Positions 51,548 through 61,027 of a DNA stretch of 64,000 nucleotides are shown piece after piece (position 1 is the stretch's first letter; each line of letters begins with the position of its first letter). The position numbers and the translations under genes are program-made. The notes beneath the pieces were generated by a model. That model did no database searches. It saw only the letters and a program-made list of their open reading frames with translations, and had not been told where the DNA came from. Origin of the DNA: Mucilaginibacter sp. (GTDB lineage Bacteria > Bacteroidota > Bacteroidia > Sphingobacteriales > Sphingobacteriaceae); NCBI RefSeq assembly GCF_028288205.1, contig NZ_JAQBOD010000031.1, positions 1 through 64,000 of the forward strand. Direction: 5' to 3'.

Positions 51548-52804
51548 ATGAAAATTCCTTTCTCACCTCCATATATTGATCAAAGTGTAGTTAACGAAGT
51601 TGTAGATACATTAAAAACAAACTGGATCACTACCGGCCCAAAAGTAATTGCCATGGAGCGGGAAGTGGTAAAATTAACTTCTACCAAAGCGGCAATTTGT
51701 GTTAACTCATGGACGTCAGGAGCTATTTTGATGTTAAAATGGTTTGGCGTTAAAGCCGGCGACGAGGTGATTATTCCGGCTTATACCTATTGTGCAACCG
51801 CCTTGAGTGTATTGCATTGCGGTGCCACGCCTATAATGGTTGACATTACCAGCGATTTCTGTATTGATACGGAAGCTGTTCGTAAGGCAATTACATCAAA
51901 AACCAAGGTAATTATAGCAGTTGATATAGCGGGTTGGCCGTGTGATTATTCAAAGTTGACCGAAATTATCAATAAAAAGGAAATAAAAAAACTGTTTAGA
52001 GCGGAATCATTAAAACAAGCGATTTTAAACAGGATATTATTAATTGCTGACGCCGCGCATTCGCTTGGTGCCAAAACTAATGGTCATGCCGCCGCATTAG
52101 AAAGCGATGTGACAATATTCTCGTTCCACGCGGTTAAAAATGTAACCACTGCCGAAGGTGGCTGTATTTGCCTTAACCTGCCTGGTAATTTTGATATTGA
52201 AGCAGAGTATAAATACCTGAAAATGTATACGTTGAACGGGCAAAATAAAAATGCTTTCGAAAAATCAAATGGCGGAGGGTGGCGATACGATATACTCTTT
52301 CAGGGTCTTAAAATTAACATGCCTGATATTTGCGCGGCTATAGGGCTTGCCCAGATAAGGAAGTATGAAACGCTGTTGCTGCCATCGCGGAAAGCCATTG
52401 CATTTAAATATCAGAAAAGATTTAAAGAGTTTGAAGAATTTGAATTGCCGCCTTTATTTGATCATGGACACGAATCATCATACCATCTTTTTCCTCTTCG
52501 TATAAAAAATATAACCGAACAGCAACGCGACCGGATAATTGATGAGATAACAAGTAAGGAAATTACAGTAAACGTTCACTTTATACCATTACCCATGCTT
52601 ACTTATTTCAAACGCCTGGGCTATAAAATTGATGATTTTCCGATGGCGTACGATCAGTATTCAAGAGAAATATCATTGCCGATTTATCCCCAACTCTCAG
52701 ATACCAAGATCGAATACATTGTTAGAGCGGTGATATATGCTGTTGAGAAAGTATTAAACAAAAAGATCGGAAAATTTGAAACCACAGAAGTGGTGGTTTT
52801 TTAA
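51548..52804 (+). CDS. DegT/DnrJ/EryC1/StrS sugar aminotransferase (second copy)
   Basis: A 418-residue PLP aminotransferase. The catalytic lysine is K197 in TIFSFHAVKNVTTAEGG. IPFSPPYIDQSVVNEVVDTLKTNWITTGPKV is the family N-terminus, and LLIADAAHSLGAK contains the PLP aspartate. An insert of about 20 residues (INKKEIKKLFRAESLKQAIL) precedes this strand, as in several QuiNAc4N-type enzymes. It is distant from the first copy, so two different amino sugars, or two positions, are likely. Confidence 0.9.
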   Translation: MKIPFSPPYIDQSVVNEVVDTLKTNWITTGPKVIAMEREVVKLTSTKAAICVNSWTSGAILMLKWFGVKAGDEVIIPAYTYCATALSVLHCGATPIMVDITSDFCIDTEAVRKAITSKTKVIIAVDIAGWPCDYSKLTEIINKKEIKKLFRAESLKQAILNRILLIADAAHSLGAKTNGHAAALESDVTIFSFHAVKNVTTAEGGCICLNLPGNFDIEAEYKYLKMYTLNGQNKNAFEKSNGGGWRYDILFQGLKINMPDICAAIGLAQIRKYETLLLPSRKAIAFKYQKRFKEFEEFELPPLFDHGHESSYHLFPLRIKNITEQQRDRIIDEITSKEITVNVHFIPLPMLTYFKRLGYKIDDFPMAYDQYSREISLPIYPQLSDTKIEYIVRAVIYAVEKVLNKKIGKFETTEVVVF

Positions 52805-52821
52805 ATATCTATCCTGTTGCA

Positions 52822-53415
52822 ATGAAACGAGCTTTTGATGTGTGCTTTGCAATAATTGGAATTATTGTTTTAGGCCCTTTGTTTATTCTGATATCGATCT
52901 GGATAATGATTAACTCAAGAGGTGGGGTTTTTTATTTGCAGGACAGGGTTGGATTAAATCACGTAAACTTTAAGCTAATCAAGTTCAGAACAATGTATGT
53001 TGATTCTGACAAAAAAGGCCTGTTAACAATTGGTAATAATGATAGCAGGATCACCCCGAATGGTTGCTGGCTCCGGAGAAAAAAGCTGGACGAATTACCC
53101 CAGCTGTTTAATATTCTTTTAGGGGATATGAGTTTTGTTGGCCCGAGGCCAGAGGTAAATAAGTATGTAAAACTTTATACACCCGAGCAACAAAGAGTTT
53201 TGAGCATTAAACCGGGTATTACCGATTGGGCATCTATTCAGTATTGCAATGAAAACGAACTTTTATCAAAGTCAGCAGATCCGGAAAAGCTTTATGTCAG
53301 TGAGATCATTCCTTCTAAAATTGTAAAAAATCTTGATTATATCGATCATCATAGTTTTTGGATCGATATGAAAATTATACACCAAACCTTGAAAAAAATT
53401 ATAATAAGTAGTTAA
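52822..53415 (+). CDS. Initiating undecaprenyl-phosphate sugar phosphotransferase (PglC-like)
   Basis: A 197-residue monotopic phosphoglycosyltransferase. A hydrophobic re-entrant helix (DVCFAIIGIIVLGPLFILISIWI) precedes the catalytic domain with FKLIKFRTMYVDSD, the catalytic D90-E91 dyad in KKLDELPQLFN, and MSFVGPRPEV. It transfers a sugar-1-phosphate, typically a bacillosamine- or GlcNAc-type residue, to undecaprenyl phosphate, starting repeat-unit assembly. It follows the second aminotransferase by 17 bp, which suggests that enzyme makes its donor. Confidence 0.92.
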   Translation: MKRAFDVCFAIIGIIVLGPLFILISIWIMINSRGGVFYLQDRVGLNHVNFKLIKFRTMYVDSDKKGLLTIGNNDSRITPNGCWLRRKKLDELPQLFNILLGDMSFVGPRPEVNKYVKLYTPEQQRVLSIKPGITDWASIQYCNENELLSKSADPEKLYVSEIIPSKIVKNLDYIDHHSFWIDMKIIHQTLKKIIISS

Positions 53416-53433
53416 TCACTTAAAAATTAGTTT

Positions 53434-54669
53434 ATGACACTTAAAAAATTAATGGGTTTTTGCTTAATAGTGATTTACCTGTACACGCTTACATTTGGTA
53501 TTTTCAAGACTGATTTTTGGAGAATACCTGCTCCAATTATTTTGGGTATTGTTATGATGCTGTTCATTGAGCAGTCTGCACAACCATTTGCCTATTATTA
53601 CGAAATGGGCTTATTTACAATTGCTCTGTTTATATATGATAACATTGGTATGCGCGACTACAAAGCTTTTGTAATTGCTGTTACCACTATATTAACCTGC
53701 GCAATTTTTTTTAACTATTTTGTAGGTTTAAGTAAGCAGCGGTTTAATTTATCGGTTACTGTATTTTTAGGGCTGCTCTTTTTATCAATGATATTAATGG
53801 TTTTAGATCATAGTTATCAAAGCGTAATTGACCCTATAAGAAGCGTAATACTTGGTGAAGAGGTTAAACAAAGCCCGGCCGGATTAGCAATAACACAGTT
53901 TACTTTTGGGTACCAGGTAGCGGCCTTCACTGCATTTATTTTTGTTTTAACCTACAAACTTAAAGGGTCCATAATATTGAAAGCTATAGCTCTTTTTGGT
54001 TGTACGGCATGTATTTATCTGGGCATGAACAGATCTGCTTTCATCAGTTTTATTGTTGTTGCAGCTTTGTTTCTGTTTGTTTATTACCGTTTTAAAGGGG
54101 TGGTTTTAGTTGTAATGACCTTGTTTATTGGTTTTTTAGCCTACACTTATGTTATAAAAGATAACCTGGACGATAAAAACAATATTCTCGCCAAAAATCA
54201 GGCTAAAGAAGCTAATGATTATAACCGGATTGACCTGTCGCTCGAAAACCTTAAAATTTATGCTGATTATCCTTTTGGCCTAATATTTTATGGTAAAGAT
54301 TGGAACGATGTGAGTTATAAAAACTATTATTTCCAATTCGGCATAACATCACATAATGCGTATTTGATGTTTATTACATACCTGGGGCCATTTTTGGGCT
54401 TTGCTTTGTTGGGTGCACTATATTACCGGATCGCAGCATTATTTTATCTAACAGTTAAGCATATCCGCTTAAAAAATCATGCTTTGCTTTTATGCTTTTT
54501 ATTTGCATTTATCGCAGTATCTATAAACGCCTTATCGCATAACGGGTGGTTATTAAGTGCTGATGGTCCTACTGTTTTTTTATACTTCGGAACGTTGCAA
54601 TGTGCTAAAATATATATCCCCCGCAACCAGGATATTCACACTTTTGATCTGGCTTTGAAACCCCAATGA
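53434..54669 (+). CDS. wzy: O-antigen/polysaccharide polymerase-like membrane protein
   Basis: A 411-residue protein with about 10-12 membrane helices. It has the Wzy-like arrangement of a large extracytoplasmic loop (about residues 250-300, rich in NDYNRIDLSLENLKIY) before the final helices, and GMNRSAFISFIVVAAL before it. Sequence conservation is weak in this family, so the call rests on topology and position between the initiating transferase and glycosyltransferases. It should polymerise flipped repeat units. Confidence 0.78.
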   Translation: MTLKKLMGFCLIVIYLYTLTFGIFKTDFWRIPAPIILGIVMMLFIEQSAQPFAYYYEMGLFTIALFIYDNIGMRDYKAFVIAVTTILTCAIFFNYFVGLSKQRFNLSVTVFLGLLFLSMILMVLDHSYQSVIDPIRSVILGEEVKQSPAGLAITQFTFGYQVAAFTAFIFVLTYKLKGSIILKAIALFGCTACIYLGMNRSAFISFIVVAALFLFVYYRFKGVVLVVMTLFIGFLAYTYVIKDNLDDKNNILAKNQAKEANDYNRIDLSLENLKIYADYPFGLIFYGKDWNDVSYKNYYFQFGITSHNAYLMFITYLGPFLGFALLGALYYRIAALFYLTVKHIRLKNHALLLCFLFAFIAVSINALSHNGWLLSADGPTVFLYFGTLQCAKIYIPRNQDIHTFDLALKPQ

Positions 54670-54694
54670 TCAGGATGTTCTTACAACCTGTCTT

Positions 54695-55759
54695 ATGAAA
54701 AAAAAGATATTTATGATCGTCAGTTCATTAGGTGCTGGTGGGTCTGAGCGTGTATACTGGCTTCTTTCTCAATACTTTAATAGCAATAAATATGAAGTAT
54801 CTGTAATTGTACTCAATAGTAATGAACAATGCTTCTCCACTAACATTAAAGGTATTCGTTATATCGATCTTAAAACAGTGAAAGCGTCAAAGTCATTTTT
54901 TAAACTATACAAGATCTTAAGGGACGAAAAACCTTTTGCAGTTTTTTCAACTAACGATCATATTAATATTTTGACAGGTATGGTGGCTTTTTTTCTAAAG
55001 GTACCCCATCTGATCGCACGGGCATCAAATGATCCGCGCCAAATGCGAGAGTTTGTCGGTTTCAAGAACAGGTTTTACAATTTCTTCACCAGGTTGTTTT
55101 TCTTCAGGTTTGATTTTGTCGTTTGCCAGTCTGAAGAGATGCAACGATCAATTTCAAAGTTATATGGTATAAGTTTGAAAAAGCTTAAAGTTATATCAAA
55201 CCCCGTGCTCCCTAATGATTTGGTCAGAAATGGGCAGAGCGCTAAAGGGAGAAAGCAGCTAATTGGCGTAGGACGGCTGATAAAAGAAAAAGGGTGGTTC
55301 AGGTTATTAGATATCGTAAAACAATTACCGGGAAATTATGAATTAACCATTGTTGGCGATGGGCCTTTAATGCAACCACTTAAAAATTATGTTACCGCAA
55401 ATAGTCTTGAAACACGCGTAACATTCTTAGGCGAAATAAGTGATGTTTCTTCACAAATTATAAAACATGATCTCCTTGTTCATTGCTCGTTTACCGAAGG
55501 TTTTCCAAATGTAGTGCTTGAGGCAATTTCGGTAGGTGTACCTGTGGTTGCATTTCGGGTTGGCGGTATTCATCAGGTTATACGCGATAGCTTTAATGGC
55601 TTCATTGCAGAGCAAGGCGACAATACACAACTGCGCGAATACATTGAAAATGCCTGCAACCGGTCGTGGTTGCATCAGCTTATTAAAGAAGATACAAATT
55701 ACAGGTTCAATTTAAAAACAATAGGCAAGGCCTACGAAAGCTTGTTGTCTATAAAATAA
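54695..55759 (+). CDS. Family 4 glycosyltransferase
   Basis: A 354-residue GT-B enzyme: N-terminal IFMIVSSLGAGGSERVYWLLSQYF, C-terminal LIGVGRLIKEKGWFRLLDIVKQL, GDGPLMQPL, and the E-x7-E-type motif CSFTEGFPNVVLEAISVGVP. It resembles the transferases at 49529 and 59274 but is clearly a distinct sequence. It ends 11 bp before the asparagine synthetase-like gene. Donor and acceptor are unknown. Confidence 0.9.
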   Translation: MKKKIFMIVSSLGAGGSERVYWLLSQYFNSNKYEVSVIVLNSNEQCFSTNIKGIRYIDLKTVKASKSFFKLYKILRDEKPFAVFSTNDHINILTGMVAFFLKVPHLIARASNDPRQMREFVGFKNRFYNFFTRLFFFRFDFVVCQSEEMQRSISKLYGISLKKLKVISNPVLPNDLVRNGQSAKGRKQLIGVGRLIKEKGWFRLLDIVKQLPGNYELTIVGDGPLMQPLKNYVTANSLETRVTFLGEISDVSSQIIKHDLLVHCSFTEGFPNVVLEAISVGVPVVAFRVGGIHQVIRDSFNGFIAEQGDNTQLREYIENACNRSWLHQLIKEDTNYRFNLKTIGKAYESLLSIK

Positions 55760-55770
55760 AACCAATACAA

Positions 55771-57612
55771 ATGTGCGGTATATACGGATCTACAGTTTAT
55801 TATACTGATGATATTGTTCGGGAAAAATTAGCCCGGGTAAATTTCAGGGGCCCTGATCATTCCGGGTTTGAGCGCTCGGGACCGGTAACGCTGGGCCATA
55901 ACCGGCTTGCTATTATAGATCTTGATCATCGCTCTGATCAACCGTTTTCATATGAACATATCAAAGTGGTTTTTAATGGCGAGATATATAATTACAGAGC
56001 TATCAGAGCGTATTTAAAAACATTGGGGTACGCATTTTATACCGATTCGGATACCGAAGTACTCGCAGCTGCTTACATTCATTACGGCGAGCAATGTATT
56101 AAACATTTTAATGGCATGTTTGCTTTTGTGATTTACGATGCTGCTACAGACCGGCTTTTTGGAGCGCGCGACAGGTTAGGAAAAAAACCTTTTTATTATG
56201 CGTTAAGTTCTGCAGGATTTGAATTTGCCAGCCAGCCTGCACAGATATCTATTGGCAGGCATCTAAGTCTTGATGAGCAGGCAATAAACGAATACTTTAT
56301 ATGGGGATACGTGCCTGAACCACGCTCTGCATGGAACGAGATCAAAAAATTACCGGCAGGATATAGGTTTACCTATAATTTAACTACCCGCAGCTTTAAA
56401 ACAGAAAAGTATTGGGACCTCGATCCAAACTTTGAGAAAGATTATACCGGAACATATTTAGAGGCCAAAACAGCGCTTAAAGAGTTGTTAACCGATGCTG
56501 TTAATATCAGGATGCATGCTGATGTGGACCTGGGTGTTTTTCTGTCAGGTGGGATCGATTCATCACTTATTGCTTCGCTTGCTGCTAAAAATTCAAACCA
56601 GGTAAAAACGTTTTGTATCAGATTTGAAGAAAAAGACTACGATGAAAGTGGTTTTGCGGCAAAAATTGCCCGCCATTTACAAACAGATCATCATACTATA
56701 GAATGCAGGGCTGAAGAGGGGATATCGTTAATTGAAAAATTTGCTACTTATTATGACGAGCCTTTTGCAGACTCAAGCGCCATACCAACTTTACTTTTAA
56801 GTAAACACACAAAAAAGTACGTAACAGTAGCCTTAAGTGGTGACGGTGGAGACGAATGTTTTTTAGGGTATTCCAGGTATAAGTGGTTAAATACAGCCAA
56901 TAAACTGTTTAAATACCCGATTGAGGTGCGCAAGTTGCTAAGTACTCTTTTGCAAATATCACCCAATTATCGCCATAAATTGATAGCCATGGGAATGCGC
57001 AGCGATAATATAGAATCCTTGTACGCGCTTATGCTTGGTGGTTTGGAGTATTCATGGTTAAAGCAACCAGAGCTTGGATTGGATGTCCCTTTTATGAATA
57101 CTTTTTCATCACCGGACGGGAGTTTTTTACAAAGAATGTCGGCCTTTGATGTTAAAACATATCTTAATGGCGATATAAACACCAAAGTTGACCGAGCCTC
57201 TATGACATTTTCCTTAGAAGCAAGGGCACCATTGATGGATTATAGGGTTGTATCATTTGCACAACACCTGCCTGATAGTTATAAATTTAATAAAGGGGTT
57301 CAAAAACGCATTTTGAAAGATATCCTTTATGAACATGTTCCAAGGCAACTTTTTAACAGGCCAAAGGCCGGTTTTACAATTCCACTGCGCCATTGGTTCA
57401 GGCACGAATTAAAAGATTATGTTCTGGATCATTTATCCTTTAACAACCTAAAGAACATACCGGGGGTTGACGCACCTAAAGCATTACTGATGATAAATGA
57501 ACACATGAATGGTAAATGGAACAGGTTTCCGCAAATATGGAAATTACTGGTACTTTCCCAGTGGCTCGAAAATCAAAAGATAAATACAACTACTATATAC
57601 CAAATGGTATAA
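55771..57612 (+). CDS. asnB: Asparagine synthase (glutamine-hydrolysing) family amidotransferase
   Basis: A 613-residue class II amidotransferase. Cys2 begins the glutaminase domain (MCGIYGSTVYYTDD, FRGPDHSGFER, LGHNRLAIIDLD). The synthetase domain has the PPi loop SGGIDSS at residues 259-265, then SGDGGDECFLGYSRYKW. In polysaccharide loci such proteins often amidate uronic acids or attach amino groups to other carboxylates rather than make asparagine. That is attractive here, given the uronate-forming dehydrogenase in the locus, but unproved. Confidence 0.9.
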   Translation: MCGIYGSTVYYTDDIVREKLARVNFRGPDHSGFERSGPVTLGHNRLAIIDLDHRSDQPFSYEHIKVVFNGEIYNYRAIRAYLKTLGYAFYTDSDTEVLAAAYIHYGEQCIKHFNGMFAFVIYDAATDRLFGARDRLGKKPFYYALSSAGFEFASQPAQISIGRHLSLDEQAINEYFIWGYVPEPRSAWNEIKKLPAGYRFTYNLTTRSFKTEKYWDLDPNFEKDYTGTYLEAKTALKELLTDAVNIRMHADVDLGVFLSGGIDSSLIASLAAKNSNQVKTFCIRFEEKDYDESGFAAKIARHLQTDHHTIECRAEEGISLIEKFATYYDEPFADSSAIPTLLLSKHTKKYVTVALSGDGGDECFLGYSRYKWLNTANKLFKYPIEVRKLLSTLLQISPNYRHKLIAMGMRSDNIESLYALMLGGLEYSWLKQPELGLDVPFMNTFSSPDGSFLQRMSAFDVKTYLNGDINTKVDRASMTFSLEARAPLMDYRVVSFAQHLPDSYKFNKGVQKRILKDILYEHVPRQLFNRPKAGFTIPLRHWFRHELKDYVLDHLSFNNLKNIPGVDAPKALLMINEHMNGKWNRFPQIWKLLVLSQWLENQKINTTTIYQMV

Positions 57613-57629
57613 TATAAAATACATCAATC

Positions 57630-58361
57630 ATGATACAGATAAAAACCAGGGTATTAAATTTTATGCCCTTTAATGTGATATGGTTTGCCGGGAGGCCCAG
57701 TACATGGAATTGTATACTTAACTACTATAAACAGAGCAATTATTGTGGCCCTGTAACAGGGTACCGCAGAGAGTCTTTTTTTACAAAGATCATAGATATA
57801 AATACCGAAATACCAACTTTCGTAGCAGCGTTTGACCGGGATACAGTTTATGAAATAAGACGGGCCTTAAAAGACGGCGTTATAACTTCGGTTGAAACTA
57901 ACCTGGCATATTTTATTGAGTTTTACAATTTGTTTGCCCAAACAAAACAGCTTGCCAAACTTAATTCAACTATTTATAAATACGGGTCTCGTATTATTAT
58001 TACTAAGGCCACATATAACGACGAGGATATTGTGATGCACGCTTACCTGATTGATGATGGTTTAAAAAGAGTAAGGTTATTACATTCTGCATCTCTTTTT
58101 CGGACTGAAAAGGATACACGGGCAAAAGCGATTGCGGGCAGAGCAAATCGGTTACTGCATTTTAATGATATGTGCCTTTTTAAGCAACAGGGTTATCAAG
58201 CTTATGATTTAGGAGGTTATGCCATCGGCACAAAAGATGAAACGCTTTTAAAGATCAATCAATTTAAAGACAGCTTTGGCGGAAAACTGGTTCAGGAAAG
58301 TGATTATTTACCTGTAACCGCAAAGGTACATGCCTTTTTTAATAGAATTTTTAAGGCATGA
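57630..58361 (+). CDS. FemAB/GNAT-like protein, probable acyl or aminoacyl transferase
   Basis: A 243-residue protein. The C-terminal half, with IVMHAYLIDDGLKRVRLLHSASLF, RANRLLHFNDMCLFKQQGYQAYDLGGYA and INQFKDSFGGKLV, follows the Acetyltransf_6/FemAB pattern, especially the YDLGG turn and the FK..FG motif. It is shorter than the other FemAB-like protein (37415-38491). It lies 17 bp after asnB and overlaps the next gene by 4 bp, forming a tight set. The acyl donor is unknown. Confidence 0.65.
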   Translation: MIQIKTRVLNFMPFNVIWFAGRPSTWNCILNYYKQSNYCGPVTGYRRESFFTKIIDINTEIPTFVAAFDRDTVYEIRRALKDGVITSVETNLAYFIEFYNLFAQTKQLAKLNSTIYKYGSRIIITKATYNDEDIVMHAYLIDDGLKRVRLLHSASLFRTEKDTRAKAIAGRANRLLHFNDMCLFKQQGYQAYDLGGYAIGTKDETLLKINQFKDSFGGKLVQESDYLPVTAKVHAFFNRIFKA

Positions 58362-59272
58362 AATCTTTAAAAACATTTATCGGGCTATTTAACAAATTGT
58401 TTGCTTATGACAAGTGGAACATAGGTTATTTAAGCCAAACACCCGAAGATTTTATACGATCTGGAAAGCTGGTTGATAAAATAACATGGTTGCCCGAAGA
58501 CAAGGTAGATTATGCTGCCGACCCTTTCCCCGTACTGATTAATGGCCGTATGCATTTGTATTACGAGGAGTTGGATTTTTGGAAAGGAAAAGGTGAATTA
58601 ATGATGCTTGATAGCATGAGTTTTAAAAGTAAGAAAAAGATATCAGCTCTATATAATTATCGCGTTCACCTTTCTTATCCGTATGTTTTTTCTATTAAAA
58701 ATAAAACATATTGTATACCCGAATCGGCTGAAGCAAATGAAGTTGTTTTATACGAGATGGATAATAATGAGCCACAGAAACTTAAAAAACTAAATGTATT
58801 ACTAAAAGGAAGAGCATTTGTAGATAGCTCCATTATATATCACAATAAAAATTATTGGTTATTCACCAGTAAATCAAAGAAGAATGACCTGCTTTATATT
58901 TTTTACGCGGACAGTTTATCGGGCAGGTTTAAGGCACATGAGCAAAATCCTATAAAAGTTACTTCAAATATGAGCAGGTCGGCTGGGCGTTTGTTTTTTG
59001 CAAATAAAAAATTGTATATGCCCAGCCAAAACCATCAAAAATGCTACGGGGGCTCGGTAGTGATAAATGAGATAACGCTACTTGACGAAACCGAATTTAA
59101 ATATCAACCCGTTTTTGAGCTTTTACCGCAATCTCCCTATAACCAGGGGTTGCACACTATTAATTTTTGTAATGGCTTATTAATAGTTGATGGTAAGCGT
59201 AAAATATACAGCATAGTAAGCCCGCTAAAGAAGCTGGTACGAAAGATACGAAACTTTAATACTGTCGAATAA
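58358..59272 (+). CDS. GINT1-like beta-propeller protein
   Basis: A 304-residue protein resembling the N-terminal domain of glucosamine inositolphosphorylceramide transferase 1 and bacterial relatives. WLPEDKVDYAADPFPVLINGRMHLYYEELDFWKGKG, YRVHLSYPYVFSIKNKTYCIPESAEANEVVLYE, and SRSAGRLFFANKKLYMPSQNHQKCYGG are spaced like blades of a GH43-like five-bladed propeller. In plants the protein also has a GT64 domain, absent here. It may bind or modify sugars; catalysis is uncertain. Translationally coupled to the preceding acyltransferase. Confidence 0.65.
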   Translation: MKSLKTFIGLFNKLFAYDKWNIGYLSQTPEDFIRSGKLVDKITWLPEDKVDYAADPFPVLINGRMHLYYEELDFWKGKGELMMLDSMSFKSKKKISALYNYRVHLSYPYVFSIKNKTYCIPESAEANEVVLYEMDNNEPQKLKKLNVLLKGRAFVDSSIIYHNKNYWLFTSKSKKNDLLYIFYADSLSGRFKAHEQNPIKVTSNMSRSAGRLFFANKKLYMPSQNHQKCYGGSVVINEITLLDETEFKYQPVFELLPQSPYNQGLHTINFCNGLLIVDGKRKIYSIVSPLKKLVRKIRNFNTVE

Positions 59273-59273
59273 A

Positions 59274-60347
59274 ATGTCTGGCCCCATACATAAAATGTTG
59301 TTTATCTCTATGTCTGATGAGGCTAACGGAGCCGAAAATGTTTTATTAATGGCGGCCAAAGCAAGTAAGGCCCCAATATTATTTTTAAAAAAATCTGATA
59401 ATGGCGCATTGCAAATCCCGGAAAATACGGTGTGTAAATATGCCTCGCAAAAAAGTATGGTTGCAGGTTTTTTAAAACTTATAAAATTGCTTATCCCGTA
59501 TCGCAAAGGCTACATTTTAATGAGTACTCATCCTTATTTAAATGCTTATTTGGGCGTTTTAAAAGGAATTGGTTATCTAAAATCACAACTCGTTGTACGC
59601 GAATGCACTTCTGTTTTTAGCAGATATTCCGGATTAAAAAAGTTGAGTTACAGGGTCGCGTATCAATTGGGCTATCCTGCAGTTAATCTGGTTGTTTGCC
59701 AAACAGATCAAATGAAAACGCAGTTTTTGCAGAACATACCGTTTATTGACTCGCGAAAAGTAATTGTGCTTGGCAATCCTTTGGATATCAGCCAGACTAT
59801 TCACATGTCGCAGCTTACTGATTCTGACCCATACCTAACAACAGATTATATATGTGCAGCAGGCAGATTAATACCCGAAAAAGGATTTTCGGTCTTAATT
59901 AACGCATTTAGCCGAATAGCAGAAAAATATCCCGGATTAAATTTATTACTGCTTGGCGATGGGCCTGAAAAAAAAAAATTAAAAAGATTAGCTACCACCT
60001 TCGGATTGGAAGATCGTATAGTTTTTAAAGGATGGGTAAGCAATCCTTTGCCCTATTTTAAATTAGCAAAAGTTTGTGTGGTCTCCTCAATAAAGGAGGG
60101 TTTCCCCAACGTATTGCTGCAAATGTTAACCATAAATACTGCAGTGGTTTCAACCTTATGCGCTGGTGGCATTAATGATATACCAGGCATTTTTAAAGTC
60201 GAGGTAAATAACGCCGATGAACTTGCAGATGCGCTAAAACTGGCCATGTTAAGTAAGGGAAAACCTTGTTGTAGTTTAATTGAGAAATATCTTCAGGGTC
60301 GTGACCCCCAAACTTACGTCAATTCCATTTTAGAGTCTCTTAAATAA
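59274..60347 (+). CDS. Family 4 glycosyltransferase
   Basis: A 357-residue GT-B enzyme: MLFISMSDEANGAENVLLMAA, the C-terminal ICAAGRLIPEKGFSVLINAFSRIAEKYPG, LLLGDGPEKKKL, and VVSSIKEGFPNVLLQMLTINTAVV. In the last motif the second glutamate of E-x7-E is glutamine (LLQML), unlike the other family 4 enzymes here. It starts 1 bp after the GINT1-like gene. It is the last glycosyltransferase in the locus. Confidence 0.88.
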   Translation: MSGPIHKMLFISMSDEANGAENVLLMAAKASKAPILFLKKSDNGALQIPENTVCKYASQKSMVAGFLKLIKLLIPYRKGYILMSTHPYLNAYLGVLKGIGYLKSQLVVRECTSVFSRYSGLKKLSYRVAYQLGYPAVNLVVCQTDQMKTQFLQNIPFIDSRKVIVLGNPLDISQTIHMSQLTDSDPYLTTDYICAAGRLIPEKGFSVLINAFSRIAEKYPGLNLLLLGDGPEKKKLKRLATTFGLEDRIVFKGWVSNPLPYFKLAKVCVVSSIKEGFPNVLLQMLTINTAVVSTLCAGGINDIPGIFKVEVNNADELADALKLAMLSKGKPCCSLIEKYLQGRDPQTYVNSILESLK

Positions 60348-60390
60348 AAAATACAATTAACCATTTTTTTCACTCTTTAAATTTAATATC

Positions 60391-60834
60391 ATGAAACACA
60401 TTGTAACCAACTTTAAAAAAATGAGCATGTTAGCTTTGCTTAGCATCATTTTCTTTAGTTGTGGTAAAGGCACAAATAATCCAATACCAGAGCCGGCAAC
60501 AACCACAACCACAACCACAACCACCACCACAACAACAACTGACACAGGTCCGATAGCCATAAATCTAATCGGCTTAAAAGTTGATAGCGGATATGCCTAT
60601 AAAATTGGTTATAATCTTCCGCAAACCGGTGATTCAAATACGTCGCGAAAGGCGTCAACACTGCGGCTTTTTGAAAACGGAGTTGAATTAGGCCCCGCTC
60701 ATGCATATCATAACGACATCCGTAATTATGGATTGGGTCAGTTTAGTCATTGGGGAACAGAGCTTTATTTTTCTACTTCTGATAATTCAAATCCGCTTAT
60801 AAATGGAAGAAAATACACCTATATGATGCACTGA
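60391..60834 (+). CDS. Small lipoprotein with poly-Thr linker and module shared with the PL1 protein
   Basis: A 147-residue lipoprotein. The signal peptide ends at lipobox FFSCG. A spacer with 14 consecutive threonines (residues 37-50) follows, then a ~95-residue module (IAINLIGLKVDSGYAYKIGY to NGRKYTYMMH). The module is close to that in the pectate-lyase-like protein at 62317, roughly three quarters identical by eye. Its conserved core is LRLFENGVELGPAH..H.DIR and FSHWGT.LYFS.SDN.NP. Nothing follows the module. It lies 43 bp after the last glycosyltransferase. A surface sugar-binding or matrix role is inference. Confidence 0.8.
   Translation: MKHIVTNFKKMSMLALLSIIFFSCGKGTNNPIPEPATTTTTTTTTTTTTTDTGPIAINLIGLKVDSGYAYKIGYNLPQTGDSNTSRKASTLRLFENGVELGPAHAYHNDIRNYGLGQFSHWGTELYFSTSDNSNPLINGRKYTYMMH
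60499..60540 (+). repeat. ACAACC microsatellite encoding poly-threonine
   Basis: Fourteen threonine codons made largely of alternating ACA and ACC, then ACC ACC ACA ACA ACA ACT. Slippage by the 6-bp unit would change linker length without frameshift, so length variation between strains is expected. Confidence 0.9.
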
Positions 60835-61027
60835 CTACAAAAAATTTAAAGCAAAAAAACATAATTATTTTATTAGTTAGTAATTATTAATCACCATAAG
60901 TGCTGCTTATTTAACACTCGGATTGCGTTATCGAACGTTGTAATCAACTATTTGACATTTATAAGTAATGTCCACTCCCTACTACTCATTTAAAAATCTT
61001 TCACTTCACCATTAATTCTTGAATTTT

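Noticed and set aside
60357..60560. Minus-strand frame with a valine run
   Set aside because: It is the antisense of the poly-threonine repeat.
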